The position numbers and the translations under genes are program-made. This document shows positions 8,092 through 16,928 of a stretch of 64,000 nucleotides of DNA, piece by piece (positions within the stretch are counted from its first letter, which is position 1; every line of letters starts with the position of its first letter). A model generated the notes under the pieces. The model worked only from the letters and a program-made list of their open reading frames with translations. It did no database searches and was not told the DNA's origin. The DNA comes from JAHEKD01 sp965204695. GTDB taxonomy: Bacteria; Pseudomonadota; Gammaproteobacteria; Arenicellales; JAHEKD01. The stretch covers positions 62,001 to 126,000 of the forward strand of contig OZ242007.1 of NCBI GenBank assembly GCA_965204695.1. Reading direction: 5' to 3'.

Positions 8092-10506
8092 CTAACTGCG
8101 CATCCGTTCAGCCGTTGGATCAAACAGCGTTTTAGAGAAGACTCTAGCCTCTCGCATTTCACCTAATATTTCTATTTCAAATTCAGCATTGTCCTGTATT
8201 AATTCTCTCGGGATGAGTGCGAAGGCTACGCTTTTTTCCGAATAATGTGCATAACCACCGGAAGTTACGAAGCCGATCACTTTATTATCTTTCCAAACCG
8301 GTTCATAACCCCAGACATCAGCATCTTCAGCCTCGACAATCATTGTGCACAACTGCCTTGCTGGTGGATTTTCACGTTCAGTCAGAGCAGCTTGTTTACC
8401 TATAAAGTCGACAGCTTTATCGAAATCGATAAATCGGTCTAAACCAGTTTCTGCAGCAGTATAATCAGGTTTAAATTCGTTCATCCAGGAACCAAATGAT
8501 TTTTCCAGCCTGAGACTCATCATCGCACGCATACCGAATGGTCGTAGTCCTAAATCTTTTCCTGCCAAACTTAAAATCTCGTGCAATCTCTTTTGCGCCA
8601 TTGCATCAACATAAATTTCATAACCCAGATCACCCGTGTAACTGACTCGAGCAACTAATGCGTCAAGGTCGTTTACTTTGATTTGTCTTACCGATAGAAA
8701 TTTAAAATTCTCATGGGAGACATCGTGATCGGTTACTCGAGATAATAATTCTCTAGCTTTAGGGCCTGCTATTTGAAACCCGATTTTATCCAATGAAATA
8801 TTCTCAATCTCAACGCCCTTTTCCATATGTTGTTCAAACCAGCGCTGGTGAAAAGCTTGGGCCGAATAGGAAGCAGTGAGTTGAAAAACACCTTCACTCA
8901 GATTCATGATGGTGAAGTCGCCGATTAAATAACCTTTATCATTGAGCATTGGAGTCAAGGCAATTCGCCCTGGTTTTGGAATACGTCCAGCCATGATTTT
9001 GTCCAGCCAGACTTGGGCGTTTTCACCAGTTATTCTGAATTTACTGAAATTGTGAATTTCATTTAGGCCAATTGCTTCGCGGACAGCTCGGCATTCTTCA
9101 CCTATGGTTGCAAACGCATTAGAGCGTCTAAAACTTGGTATTTCAAAAGGTTCCTCACCTTTGGGTGCGAAGTAATTGACATGTTCTAAACCATATCCCT
9201 GACCAAACACGGCATTTTGCTGTTTCCAAATCTCATAAGCAGGCGTAGTGTGCAAAGGTCGCCCAACTGGTAGCTCTTCGTTAGGATAGGAAACGGCAAA
9301 TCTGCGCTGATAGTTTTCAGTGACTTTGACTCGGGTGTAATCTTTAGTGCAATAATCACCAAAGCGTGCAACATCCATGGCGAACACATCACGCGATGGT
9401 TGTCCTTCTACCATCCATTCAGCTAACGTCAGACCAACCCCACCCCCCTGGCTAAAACCAGCCATTACTGCACAGGCCGACCAAAAATTAGTTAAACCAG
9501 GAACAGGGCCGACTAGTGGATTGCCGTCCGGTGCAAATGTAAACGGTCCATTTATTATTCGTTTTAAACCAGCTGTTTCAAAAACCGGAAAGCGATGATA
9601 AGCTATCGCCAAGGAATCTCCAATCCGATCTAGATCGTCTTCTAATAATTCATGACCGAAATTCCAATCTGTCCCTTCAACTGCCCAGGGTATACAAGCC
9701 TGTTCGTAGAATCCAATCACCAAACCATTGCCTTCCTGACGTAAATAACTTTCTCCTGTCGGGTCCATTACATGAGGCAATTCACGCTCACGATTGACAA
9801 TAATATCTATTTCATCAGTGACTAAATACTGATGCTCCATTGGATGTAGAGGTAAATAAACACCGGCCATCTCGCCCACTTCTCTTGCCCAAAGTCCGGC
9901 TGCATTGACTACATATTCGGCGATAATATTGCCTTGATCTGTTATCACTTCCCAACTACCGTCAGAATGGGGATTCAGTGCCTCAACTTTTGTGCGCAGT
10001 TGAATTGTTGCCCCATTAGTTTTAGCCGCCTTTGCATAAGCATGAGTTGTTCCATATGGATCCAGGTGGCCATCAAGGGGGTCGTATAAAGCACCAATTA
10101 CACCTTCTGTATTCGTGATTGGTGAAATATTCGGAATCTCATCAGGTCCAACAATTTCGGTTTCAAGACCCATGTAACGATGTTTGGCCCGTTCGGCTTT
10201 AAGAAAGTCCATACGCTCCGGTGTAGTGGCCAAAGTCAAACCGCCAACATGATGTAGACCACAACTTTGTCCCGAGATCTCTTCCAATTCCTTATACAAA
10301 TTAATGGTATAGCCTTGTAAGGCAGCCATATTGGTGTCGGCATTTAAAGTATGAAATCCCCCTGCTGCATGCCAGGTTGAGCCAGAGGTTAATTCAGAAC
10401 GTTCTAACAACAAAACATCCGTCCAGCCGAATTTGGTTAGATGATAAAGAACACTGCAGCCAACAACGCCGCCGCCGATAACAACAACTTGTGCATGTGA
10501 TTTCAT
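8092..10506 (-). CDS. dimethylglycine/sarcosine dehydrogenase-like FAD-GcvT fusion protein
   Basis: This 804-residue protein has two halves. Residues 1-~420 form a DAO-type FAD domain with VVVIGGGVVGCSV at residues 7-19 and GSTWHAAGG around His46, the place where mitochondrial DMGDH and SARDH carry covalently bound FAD. Residues ~430-800 form an FAO/GcvT-type folate-binding region (FGMRAMMSLRLEKSFGSW, DFIGKQAAL). The family oxidises dimethylglycine or sarcosine and passes the one-carbon unit to tetrahydrofolate, with electrons leaving through ETF; an ETF-QO is encoded at 35101. AAGGA precedes the ATG. It ends just before an amine-oxidase remnant. It may share a transcript with gltX, 14 nt upstream, but they are functionally unrelated. 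Dimethylglycine versus sarcosine versus another N-methyl amino acid cannot be decided here. Confidence 0.9.
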   Translation of the reverse strand: MKSHAQVVVIGGGVVGCSVLYHLTKFGWTDVLLLERSELTSGSTWHAAGGFHTLNADTNMAALQGYTINLYKELEEISGQSCGLHHVGGLTLATTPERMDFLKAERAKHRYMGLETEIVGPDEIPNISPITNTEGVIGALYDPLDGHLDPYGTTHAYAKAAKTNGATIQLRTKVEALNPHSDGSWEVITDQGNIIAEYVVNAAGLWAREVGEMAGVYLPLHPMEHQYLVTDEIDIIVNRERELPHVMDPTGESYLRQEGNGLVIGFYEQACIPWAVEGTDWNFGHELLEDDLDRIGDSLAIAYHRFPVFETAGLKRIINGPFTFAPDGNPLVGPVPGLTNFWSACAVMAGFSQGGGVGLTLAEWMVEGQPSRDVFAMDVARFGDYCTKDYTRVKVTENYQRRFAVSYPNEELPVGRPLHTTPAYEIWKQQNAVFGQGYGLEHVNYFAPKGEEPFEIPSFRRSNAFATIGEECRAVREAIGLNEIHNFSKFRITGENAQVWLDKIMAGRIPKPGRIALTPMLNDKGYLIGDFTIMNLSEGVFQLTASYSAQAFHQRWFEQHMEKGVEIENISLDKIGFQIAGPKARELLSRVTDHDVSHENFKFLSVRQIKVNDLDALVARVSYTGDLGYEIYVDAMAQKRLHEILSLAGKDLGLRPFGMRAMMSLRLEKSFGSWMNEFKPDYTAAETGLDRFIDFDKAVDFIGKQAALTERENPPARQLCTMIVEAEDADVWGYEPVWKDNKVIGFVTSGGYAHYSEKSVAFALIPRELIQDNAEFEIEILGEMREARVFSKTLFDPTAERMRS

Positions 10507-10520
10507 GGTCTTCCTTTGTG

Positions 10521-11924
10521 TTATTTATTTATATGATCAATAGCATCCTTGAGTCTTGAGAGGCTCTTATCTTTACCTATTAACCATAAAGTTTGATCTA
10601 TTGATGGTGAATGGGTACTGCCAGTCAATGCCACCCTCAATGGTTGAGCGACCTGTGGAAATTTGAGTCCAGATTCTTCAACCAATGTTTTGACTATTTG
10701 ACCGATGGGTTCAACTTGCCATTGAGTCAATTCAAGCAACTGATTTCGTGCCGAATCTAACACAGTCAAACTTTCTCGAGTAAGAAATTTATCAGCACTT
10801 TGTTGATCATAAGTAACGTTTTCAGCAAATAAATAGTTAATCGAATCTGCAAGCTCTTTTAGGGTTTTAGCTTTTTCACGATAGACATCAACCACGTTCT
10901 CCAAATTGATACTGGAATCAATTTTAATACCATCATCTAATAGCCGTTGTTGAACCAAGTTAGCTAGGCGCTCGGAGTTTGCCTGTTTAATATGATGTTG
11001 ATTAGTCCACAATAATTTGTCCACATCAAACGAAGCTGCTGCTTTATTCACATCTTTAATGTCGAAATATTCAATCATCTCCTCAATGGTAAATAATTCT
11101 TGATCACCATGTGACCAGCCTAATCTAGCTAAATAGTTCAACAAAGCCTCAGGCAAATAACCTTCCTGTTCATATTCAAGAACACTGACTGCACCGTGAC
11201 GCTTTGAAAGCTTGCGACCATCCTGCCCATTAATCATGGGTAAGTGAGCAAATTTAGGAAGATCTACTCCCAATGCATTAAAGATATGAATCTGTTTAGG
11301 GGTATTGTTTATGTGGTCATCTCCGCGGATCACATGACTGATTTGCATGTCGGCATCATCAACAACCACAGTAAAGTTGTAAGTAGGTGTGTTATCACTA
11401 CGTAAAATAATAAAATCATCCAGCTCCTGGTTATTGACCTTGATATCACCGTGCACTAGATCTTTGATGATGACTTCACCGTCAATCGCTGTTTTAAAGC
11501 GTAATACCGGTTTTACGTTTGGATGCTTAGGCTCAGTCAACTCACGGCAGCAACGGTTATAGCGCGGTTTCTCACCATTCTTTTGCTGTTGCTCCCGCAC
11601 GGCTTCCAGTTCTTCTTTAGTGCAATAACAATGGTAAGCATGGCCTGCTTCTAACAATTGTTGAGCGACTTGACGATAACGATCAAATCGTTGCGACTGA
11701 AAAAATGGTCCTTCATCAGCATCCAAACCGAGCCAATTCAAACCATCAATAATAGCGTCCGTAGCAGCCTGTGTTGAACGTTCTCTATCGGTATCCTCAA
11801 TCCGTAAAATATACTGACCTTTATGCTTACGAGCATATAGCCAGCAAAATAAAGCAGTACGGACACCGCCAATGTGTAAATAACCTGTTGGCGATGGTGC
11901 AAAACGTGTTCTAACTTGTTTCAT
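10521..11924 (-). CDS. gltX: glutamyl-tRNA synthetase
   Basis: A class I synthetase of usual length (467 residues) that charges tRNA-Glu in the cytosol. The HIGH motif appears as PSPTGYLHIGG near residue 20 and the KMSKS motif as KLSKRHG near residue 250. The CYC and CC cysteines that flank residue 120 match the zinc-binding insertion of many GltX proteins. TTG at 11927 and ATG at 11924 are both in frame; the ATG is preferred. The dehydrogenase gene follows after 14 nt. Upstream lies a palindromic repeat element rather than an obvious promoter. Confidence 0.97.
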   Translation of the reverse strand: MKQVRTRFAPSPTGYLHIGGVRTALFCWLYARKHKGQYILRIEDTDRERSTQAATDAIIDGLNWLGLDADEGPFFQSQRFDRYRQVAQQLLEAGHAYHCYCTKEELEAVREQQQKNGEKPRYNRCCRELTEPKHPNVKPVLRFKTAIDGEVIIKDLVHGDIKVNNQELDDFIILRSDNTPTYNFTVVVDDADMQISHVIRGDDHINNTPKQIHIFNALGVDLPKFAHLPMINGQDGRKLSKRHGAVSVLEYEQEGYLPEALLNYLARLGWSHGDQELFTIEEMIEYFDIKDVNKAAASFDVDKLLWTNQHHIKQANSERLANLVQQRLLDDGIKIDSSINLENVVDVYREKAKTLKELADSINYLFAENVTYDQQSADKFLTRESLTVLDSARNQLLELTQWQVEPIGQIVKTLVEESGLKFPQVAQPLRVALTGSTHSPSIDQTLWLIGKDKSLSRLKDAIDHINK

Positions 11925-11956
11925 CAAATTTCTATTTAAGGATTTATTGTTTATTG

Positions 11957-12034
11957 GATACCCCCTCTAACTCCCCCTATAAGGGAGAAAATAAATTCCT
12001 CCCCTCTGAGAGGAGGCTAGATGGGGTCGTATAC
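11957..12034. repeat. imperfect palindromic repeat element between glycosyltransferase and gltX
   Basis: ATACCCCCTCTA (from 11959) is mirrored, with mismatches, by CTAGATGGGGTCGTAT ending at 12034. Two smaller hairpins lie inside: CTCCC/GGGAG (11971-11986) and a CCTC-rich near-palindrome (11998-12016). The pyrimidine-rich composition differs from its AT-rich surroundings. It looks like a dispersed REP/MITE-type unit lying between two genes, and may also act as a transcript end for the glycosyltransferase gene. No second copy was noticed in this window. Confidence 0.55.
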
Positions 12035-12049
12035 ATTTATAATTTAACA

Positions 12050-13000
12050 CTAAGATTGCCCTGTAGTTTCTTCTAAGGATAGAAGAACTTCCTCAACCGA
12101 GGCTTCTCCTGTTTCCAGCATTTTTTGTTTAAACTGAAGTAATTTTCCACCGGTCAGTTTTGCTCTGCGTAGCTGACCAATCTTCCAATCGATCATGACT
12201 CTTAAAACAAAACCCTGGAGGAAATGATAAAGAAACCCACCTTTCCCATCCAGAAATCCTAGTGCAAAAATATAACGAAATAGAAAATAAAATACGGGAC
12301 GAATAAATAATGGCAGACTCATCCATTTTTGTCGTAACCAAGTTACACGCTGATCGGGAGTTCCAAATAGTGAAGGATTGCCCTGCCAAGTAATATGGCC
12401 TTGCTTTCGTAATTCCTCTTCAACTGCTAAGCGAATCGCATATTTGTCCTGCTTAGCCATCCAAATCGATATATCCTGATCGTAGTAATTTTTTTCATAA
12501 ATATATTTATCCCAGCGTGTTGTTTGTCCATCAACAACAAAGCGATTATCAACTAAGTCGCTATTATCTAGTTTGGCATGCCCCAAACGAATAATCTGTA
12601 ACCGATCATGCCTGGTCCCACCAAACCGAATTGCATTTCCCCCAAAGTGATAACGATACTTAACGTAAATACCATTTATATCTTTCGGAACAGATTGAAT
12701 TTCGGTTTTAATTTTTTGCTTCAATTCTTCGCTAACGACATAATCTGCATCCAGGGCAATCATCCATTCTGACTCAAAGGGTAAGTTATCCAAGGCCCAG
12801 GCCCAGTGCTCAGAATGATTGGTGAAATCACGATGGAAAACAGAAGTTTGAAATTGCTCAGCGATAGTTAAAGTGCTGTCAGTACTACCGGAATCGAGCA
12901 CAAAAACAGGACAAAATCCTGCGAGGCTCTCAAGGCACGCAGGTAAATTTTTTTCTTCGTTGTAAGTTAGAACAACTGCTGTGATGGCGGTCGTTTGCAA
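12050..13000 (-). CDS. family 2 glycosyltransferase (WaaE/KdtX-like)
   Basis: This 316-residue protein has an N-terminal GT-A fold: VVLTYNEEKNL, the nucleotide-sugar segment VLDSGSTDST and the metal-binding LDADY near residue 85. A hydrophobic stretch with aromatic residues (FIRPVFYFLFRYIFALGF) near residue 240 suggests membrane association, as in WaaE/KdtX-like lipopolysaccharide-core enzymes. The acceptor is not predictable. No ATG precedes the first motif, so the TTG at 13000, with an AAGAAG-like ribosome site just upstream, is taken as the start. It lies between the transporter operon and gltX and shows no functional tie to either. Confidence 0.85.
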   Translation of the reverse strand: MQTTAITAVVLTYNEEKNLPACLESLAGFCPVFVLDSGSTDSTLTIAEQFQTSVFHRDFTNHSEHWAWALDNLPFESEWMIALDADYVVSEELKQKIKTEIQSVPKDINGIYVKYRYHFGGNAIRFGGTRHDRLQIIRLGHAKLDNSDLVDNRFVVDGQTTRWDKYIYEKNYYDQDISIWMAKQDKYAIRLAVEEELRKQGHITWQGNPSLFGTPDQRVTWLRQKWMSLPLFIRPVFYFLFRYIFALGFLDGKGGFLYHFLQGFVLRVMIDWKIGQLRRAKLTGGKLLQFKQKMLETGEASVEEVLLSLEETTGQS

Positions 13001-13084
13001 GCTTCTTTATTTGATCAAAAACGAAGCGCGAATAATAGCAGAAACTAAATAGCGATGTTCAAAACCCAATAGGGAGAAGATTGA

Positions 13085-13906
13085 TTAAATAGCCAGGTAC
13101 TCGTGCCGCAAATCTTCATTATCAAGCACCTCCTGAGCTGAGCCATCGAAAACGATATTGCCCATATCAAGGATTAGTGCTCTATCGGCAAGTTGCAAAG
13201 CAGCGATGGCATTTTGTTCAACAATGATCGTAGTCATTCCATGCTGTTTAATTTGCTCCAGCGTTTTCTCTATTTCTTGCACGATGACAGGAGCTAGGCC
13301 TTCATAAGGTTCATCAAGCAGAAGGAGTTTTACGTCTCTAACTAAAGCTCTAGCAACGGCTAGCATTTGCTGTTCTCCACCAGATAGTGTTACACCATCT
13401 TGTTTGCGTCGTTCAGCGAGTCGAGGAAATAATTCATAAACCCGTTCAATACTCCAACCATGAGGCGGTGCAATTTGAGCAAGTTGAAGATTTTCTTCGA
13501 CCGTCAAACCTTGAATAATGCGACGGTCCTCAGGAACCATCCCAATACCGTTTCTGGCTGCTTCATAAGAACTCATTTCATGCAAAGGCTGGTGATCGAG
13601 CCAAATTTCACCATGTTTTAATTCAGGTTCATCAACCCTTGCCAAAGTTCGCAAGGTGGATGTTTTGCCAGCACCGTTACGACCTAACAGCGCAACAATC
13701 TCACCTTCGCGCACATCAAAACTCACACCTTGAACGATGTAGCTTTCACCATAATAGGCATGAATATCCCAGACCGAAAAATAAGCAGGTTGTCCGCCTT
13801 TAGATTGTTGTGCTTCCACAGTGGGAGCATGCTTACCTGCATAGTTACCTTCTTGCATTGCAGCTTCTTGAATTTCTGATGTGCTTAACTGTTCAGTTTG
13901 TGTCAC
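13085..13906 (-). CDS. livF: branched-chain-amino-acid-type ABC transporter ATPase, LivF-like
   Basis: This 273-residue ATPase has Walker A (GRNGAGKTS), the signature LSGGEQQM, Walker B (LLLLDEP) and the switch His replaced by VEQN, as is normal for LivF proteins. The first ~40 residues are a polar extension not seen in typical 235-residue LivF. The start codon overlaps the livG stop by 4 nt (ATGA), showing translational coupling. It powers the importer together with LivG and closes the operon. The substrate is set by the binding protein at 16929 and may be an amino acid, amide or N-methylated compound. Confidence 0.93.
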   Translation of the reverse strand: MTQTEQLSTSEIQEAAMQEGNYAGKHAPTVEAQQSKGGQPAYFSVWDIHAYYGESYIVQGVSFDVREGEIVALLGRNGAGKTSTLRTLARVDEPELKHGEIWLDHQPLHEMSSYEAARNGIGMVPEDRRIIQGLTVEENLQLAQIAPPHGWSIERVYELFPRLAERRKQDGVTLSGGEQQMLAVARALVRDVKLLLLDEPYEGLAPVIVQEIEKTLEQIKQHGMTTIIVEQNAIAALQLADRALILDMGNIVFDGSAQEVLDNEDLRHEYLAI

Positions 13907-14658
13907 AGATGAGCTCCTCCAAGATAAGCATCTTGTACTTTTGGGTTACCTTTTATTTCTTCGGGCAGTCCTTCAGCAATAATAGCACCTTGGGCAAGTA
14001 CAGAGATTTTTTCAGCCAAGGAAAATACTACGTGCATGTCATGTTCGATTACAACCATTGTTAAACCTTTTGCTGAGATCTGCTTAAGCAAATCGATAGT
14101 ATTATTTGTATCAGCTCTGGCCATTCCTGCTGTTGGTTCATCAAGCAACAGAAGTTTAGGGTTTTGTGTCAGACACATCGCCAGTTCTAAACGCCTTTTA
14201 TCACCTCTGGATAGCTGACTGGCAATATCATCAGCATTGTCGGCCAAACCTACATCTTCCAGTTTTTCCATCGCAAGATCTTGTATCTCTACTTCGTTGC
14301 GCACAGTCGACCAGGCATTAATTTCAAAAGCTCCATCACGACTGGCGAAAGCGGGAATCATTACGTTTTCTAGCAGAGTTAGTTCGCCAAATATTTCCGG
14401 TGTTTGAAACACTCTACTTACTCCAGCCTGATTAATCTCATGGGGTTGCATACCTAACAGCGATGTGCCATCAAAATCGACGGTACCTGTGTCTGGATCA
14501 AGACGTCCAATAAAACAATTTAATAAGGTTGATTTCCCCGCACCATTTGGCCCGATAATGGCATGTACTGTACTTGGTTCAACATCAAGATTAACGTTAT
14601 CCAGCGCTTTCAGGCCGGCAAAATGTTTATTGATATTTCTTACTTTAAGCAGTGACAT
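13903..14658 (-). CDS. livG: branched-chain-amino-acid-type ABC transporter ATPase, LivG-like
   Basis: This 251-residue ATPase has Walker A GPNGAGKST, Walker B LLLLDEP, the switch histidine in VIEHDMHVV and the C-terminal LivG tail (NPKVQDAYLG). The ABC signature reads LSRGDKRRLE instead of the more usual LSYGQQRRLE, a divergent but probably functional form. It lies 8 nt after livM and overlaps livF by 4 nt. It forms the ATPase heterodimer with LivF at the cytoplasmic side of the importer. Confidence 0.93.
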   Translation of the reverse strand: MSLLKVRNINKHFAGLKALDNVNLDVEPSTVHAIIGPNGAGKSTLLNCFIGRLDPDTGTVDFDGTSLLGMQPHEINQAGVSRVFQTPEIFGELTLLENVMIPAFASRDGAFEINAWSTVRNEVEIQDLAMEKLEDVGLADNADDIASQLSRGDKRRLELAMCLTQNPKLLLLDEPTAGMARADTNNTIDLLKQISAKGLTMVVIEHDMHVVFSLAEKISVLAQGAIIAEGLPEEIKGNPKVQDAYLGGAHL

Positions 14659-14666
14659 GTGGTTTC

Positions 14667-15815
14667 TCAGGATTCGTGAACTTGTTTCTGTTCAGGTTGT
14701 TTATCTCCATTAAATTTGCGCTTACAAAATTGTATAAATCTGCTGATGCCTTCCATTAAACCACCAGGCAGGAAAATAACGATCAACATGAATAAAGCAC
14801 CTAAAGTGAGATGCCAGCCCTCACCCACAAATAATCCGCTTACTGTCACTGCGGCATGCTGAAGAGTCTCGGGCAAGAATGAAAAAGCATTCATTAAAAT
14901 GCCCTCATTAAACGCGGAAAAAATATTTTCAAAGTATTTAATTACTCCCGCACCTATTACCGGACCAAGCAAAGTTCCCGTTCCCCCTAATATGGTCATT
15001 AATACAACTTCACCACTTGCAGTCCATTGCATTCGTTCTGCCCCCGCCAAGGGATCAGTAATTGCCATTAATCCACCTGCCAGTCCAGCATACATTCCAG
15101 AAATCACAAATGCTGTTAATGTATAAGGCCGAGTATTAATTCCAGTGTAATTTAAACGGTTTTGATTAGTTTTTACTGCACGCAACATCATTCCAAATGG
15201 CGAGCGAAAAATCCGCATGGAAATATAAAACATCACTATTAGAACCACGCCGCAAAAATAGTAACCGGACCAACCGGACATGGGAATTCCGAATAAGGAG
15301 GTTGTAGGCAATCCAGCACCTCTATCAATGGATAACATTGTGTCTATTACTCGGGGATCTTGCATCGTTAGCTGTAGCCCTGTTTCTCCGTTAGTGATGG
15401 GAGTTAACACAGAATACGCTAAGTTATAGGACATCTGCGCAAAAGCTAACGTTAAAATGGAAAAGTAAATACCTGATCGCCTGAGTGCGATGAATCCTAT
15501 CGCCAGAGCAAACAACCCACCAACTATAGTCGATAGAATTAATGCAGGTAAAACATTCATGGTCAGTAGTTTAAATGTCCACACTGCTGTATAGGAACCA
15601 ACGCCTAAAAAGGCGGCATGACCGAAGGACAAATAACCTGTCAATCCGAATAAAATATTAAATCCAATAGCGAAAATGCCAAAAATAGCAAATTTTTGCA
15701 GTAAATCAGGATAGCCACCACCAATCGGCTTCATGATTATTGGACCCAAAGCAACCGCAATAATGAATCCAATTAATAAAAGGCGATCTGAATTTGTAGA
15801 TGAACCATTATTCAT
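14667..15815 (-). CDS. livM: ABC transporter permease, LivM-like
   Basis: This 382-residue membrane protein has about ten hydrophobic segments and the LivM hallmarks: GLTGYLSFGHAAFLGVGSY near residue 60, LRRSGIYFSILTLAFAQM near residue 115 and GGTGTLLGPVIGAG near residue 275. GGAGGA lies 8 nt before the ATG. It follows livH after 4 nt and pairs with it to form the translocation path. The C-terminus carries a basic cytoplasmic tail. Confidence 0.94.
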   Translation of the reverse strand: MNNGSSTNSDRLLLIGFIIAVALGPIIMKPIGGGYPDLLQKFAIFGIFAIGFNILFGLTGYLSFGHAAFLGVGSYTAVWTFKLLTMNVLPALILSTIVGGLFALAIGFIALRRSGIYFSILTLAFAQMSYNLAYSVLTPITNGETGLQLTMQDPRVIDTMLSIDRGAGLPTTSLFGIPMSGWSGYYFCGVVLIVMFYISMRIFRSPFGMMLRAVKTNQNRLNYTGINTRPYTLTAFVISGMYAGLAGGLMAITDPLAGAERMQWTASGEVVLMTILGGTGTLLGPVIGAGVIKYFENIFSAFNEGILMNAFSFLPETLQHAAVTVSGLFVGEGWHLTLGALFMLIVIFLPGGLMEGISRFIQFCKRKFNGDKQPEQKQVHES

Positions 15816-15819
15816 TAAG

Positions 15820-16848
15820 CTAGTCCTCCATGACGCCTTTTCTACCCATCAAGCCACGTGGCCTAACAAGCAGTATTATCACGGCTACCAGATAAATAAT
15901 AATTTGATCAATACCCGGAATAATTGATTTCACTTCGTTCATAGACGCAAATGATTGTAAAATTCCAAGTAAGAATCCGGCTGCTACCGCGCCACCCAGG
16001 CTACCCATGCCACCCACTACTACAACGACGAAACTTAAAACCAGAAAATCCATGCCCATGTGATAGTCAGGAGAAAGTATGGGTGTGTACATGACGCCTG
16101 CCAGGCCAGCTACAACAGCAGCTAAACCAAAAACAATGGTAAAACGTCGGTCAATGTTTATTCCAAGCAGACCTACAGTTTCACGATCAGCCATGCCCGC
16201 CCGCACAACCATACCGAAGGTAGTAAATTGTAGAAAAGCGAAAACGCCACCAATAACTAGTAGAGAAAATATCAGATAGACTATGCGCCACCAGGGATAC
16301 ACAACAGCTCCCGGATCAAAACCGAACATTGCTCCAACGTCAGCTGAACCAGCAAATATATCAGGTGCAGGCTGAGGAATAGGATTTGCACCAAATTGAG
16401 CTTTAACGATTTCCTGAAGAACAATCGCCAATCCAAAAGTAACTAATATTTGCTCAGCGTGTGGTCGCTTATAGAAATGCTTGATTAGACCTCGTTCCAT
16501 TATTACGCCAATTAATAGCATGATGGGAATCGCGACCAGAATTGAAACAGGCACCGCAAAATCGATTAAAGTCGCACCAAAATCACCAAGCCATGTTTCT
16601 AGGTAAGGCGTACGTATTTCTGTGGGCGTACCCCAGGCAGTTAAATTTTCGTGATCAAGCTCAACTTTTTCTAAAGTGAGTATTGATCGGAGTGTCACTA
16701 CGCAGAAGGCGCCCAACATAAATAAAGCCCCGTGGGCAAAATTAACTACACCAAGCGTTCCGAATACCAAGGTCAGACCAAGCGCGATAAGAGCGTAAGC
16801 CCCACCCTTATCTAGGCCGTTTAAGATTTGCAATACAATGGCGTCCAA
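15820..16848 (-). CDS. livH: ABC transporter permease, LivH-like
   Basis: This 342-residue membrane protein is longer than typical LivH (~300) because of a polar insertion near residues 55-95 between the first membrane segments. Family motifs are present: LNGLDKGGAYALIALGLTLV at the start, VNFAHGALFMLGAF, and GGMGSLGGAVAAGFLLG near residue 285. The start codon is TTG: GGAG lies 6 nt upstream and no ATG fits, so the TTG at 16848 is well supported. A stem-loop separates it from the binding-protein gene upstream. Confidence 0.94.
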   Translation of the reverse strand: MDAIVLQILNGLDKGGAYALIALGLTLVFGTLGVVNFAHGALFMLGAFCVVTLRSILTLEKVELDHENLTAWGTPTEIRTPYLETWLGDFGATLIDFAVPVSILVAIPIMLLIGVIMERGLIKHFYKRPHAEQILVTFGLAIVLQEIVKAQFGANPIPQPAPDIFAGSADVGAMFGFDPGAVVYPWWRIVYLIFSLLVIGGVFAFLQFTTFGMVVRAGMADRETVGLLGINIDRRFTIVFGLAAVVAGLAGVMYTPILSPDYHMGMDFLVLSFVVVVVGGMGSLGGAVAAGFLLGILQSFASMNEVKSIIPGIDQIIIYLVAVIILLVRPRGLMGRKGVMED

Positions 16849-16872
16849 GACTTACTCCATTCCCGACTTGTT

Positions 16873-16914
16873 AAAGATTGATCGATCCGATTATAGACCG
16901 ATCAATCAATCTTT
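16873..16914 (-). terminator. intra-operon stem-loop between binding-protein and permease genes
   Basis: The arms 16873-16887 and 16900-16914 pair over 15 positions with one mismatch; on the minus strand the stem ends in CTTT. The U-run is weak. It lies right after the binding-protein gene and before livH, where many ABC operons have a leaky terminator or mRNA-stabilising hairpin that keeps binding-protein levels higher than permease levels. Confidence 0.6.
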
Positions 16915-16928
16915 CTAGAGTTAGATAC

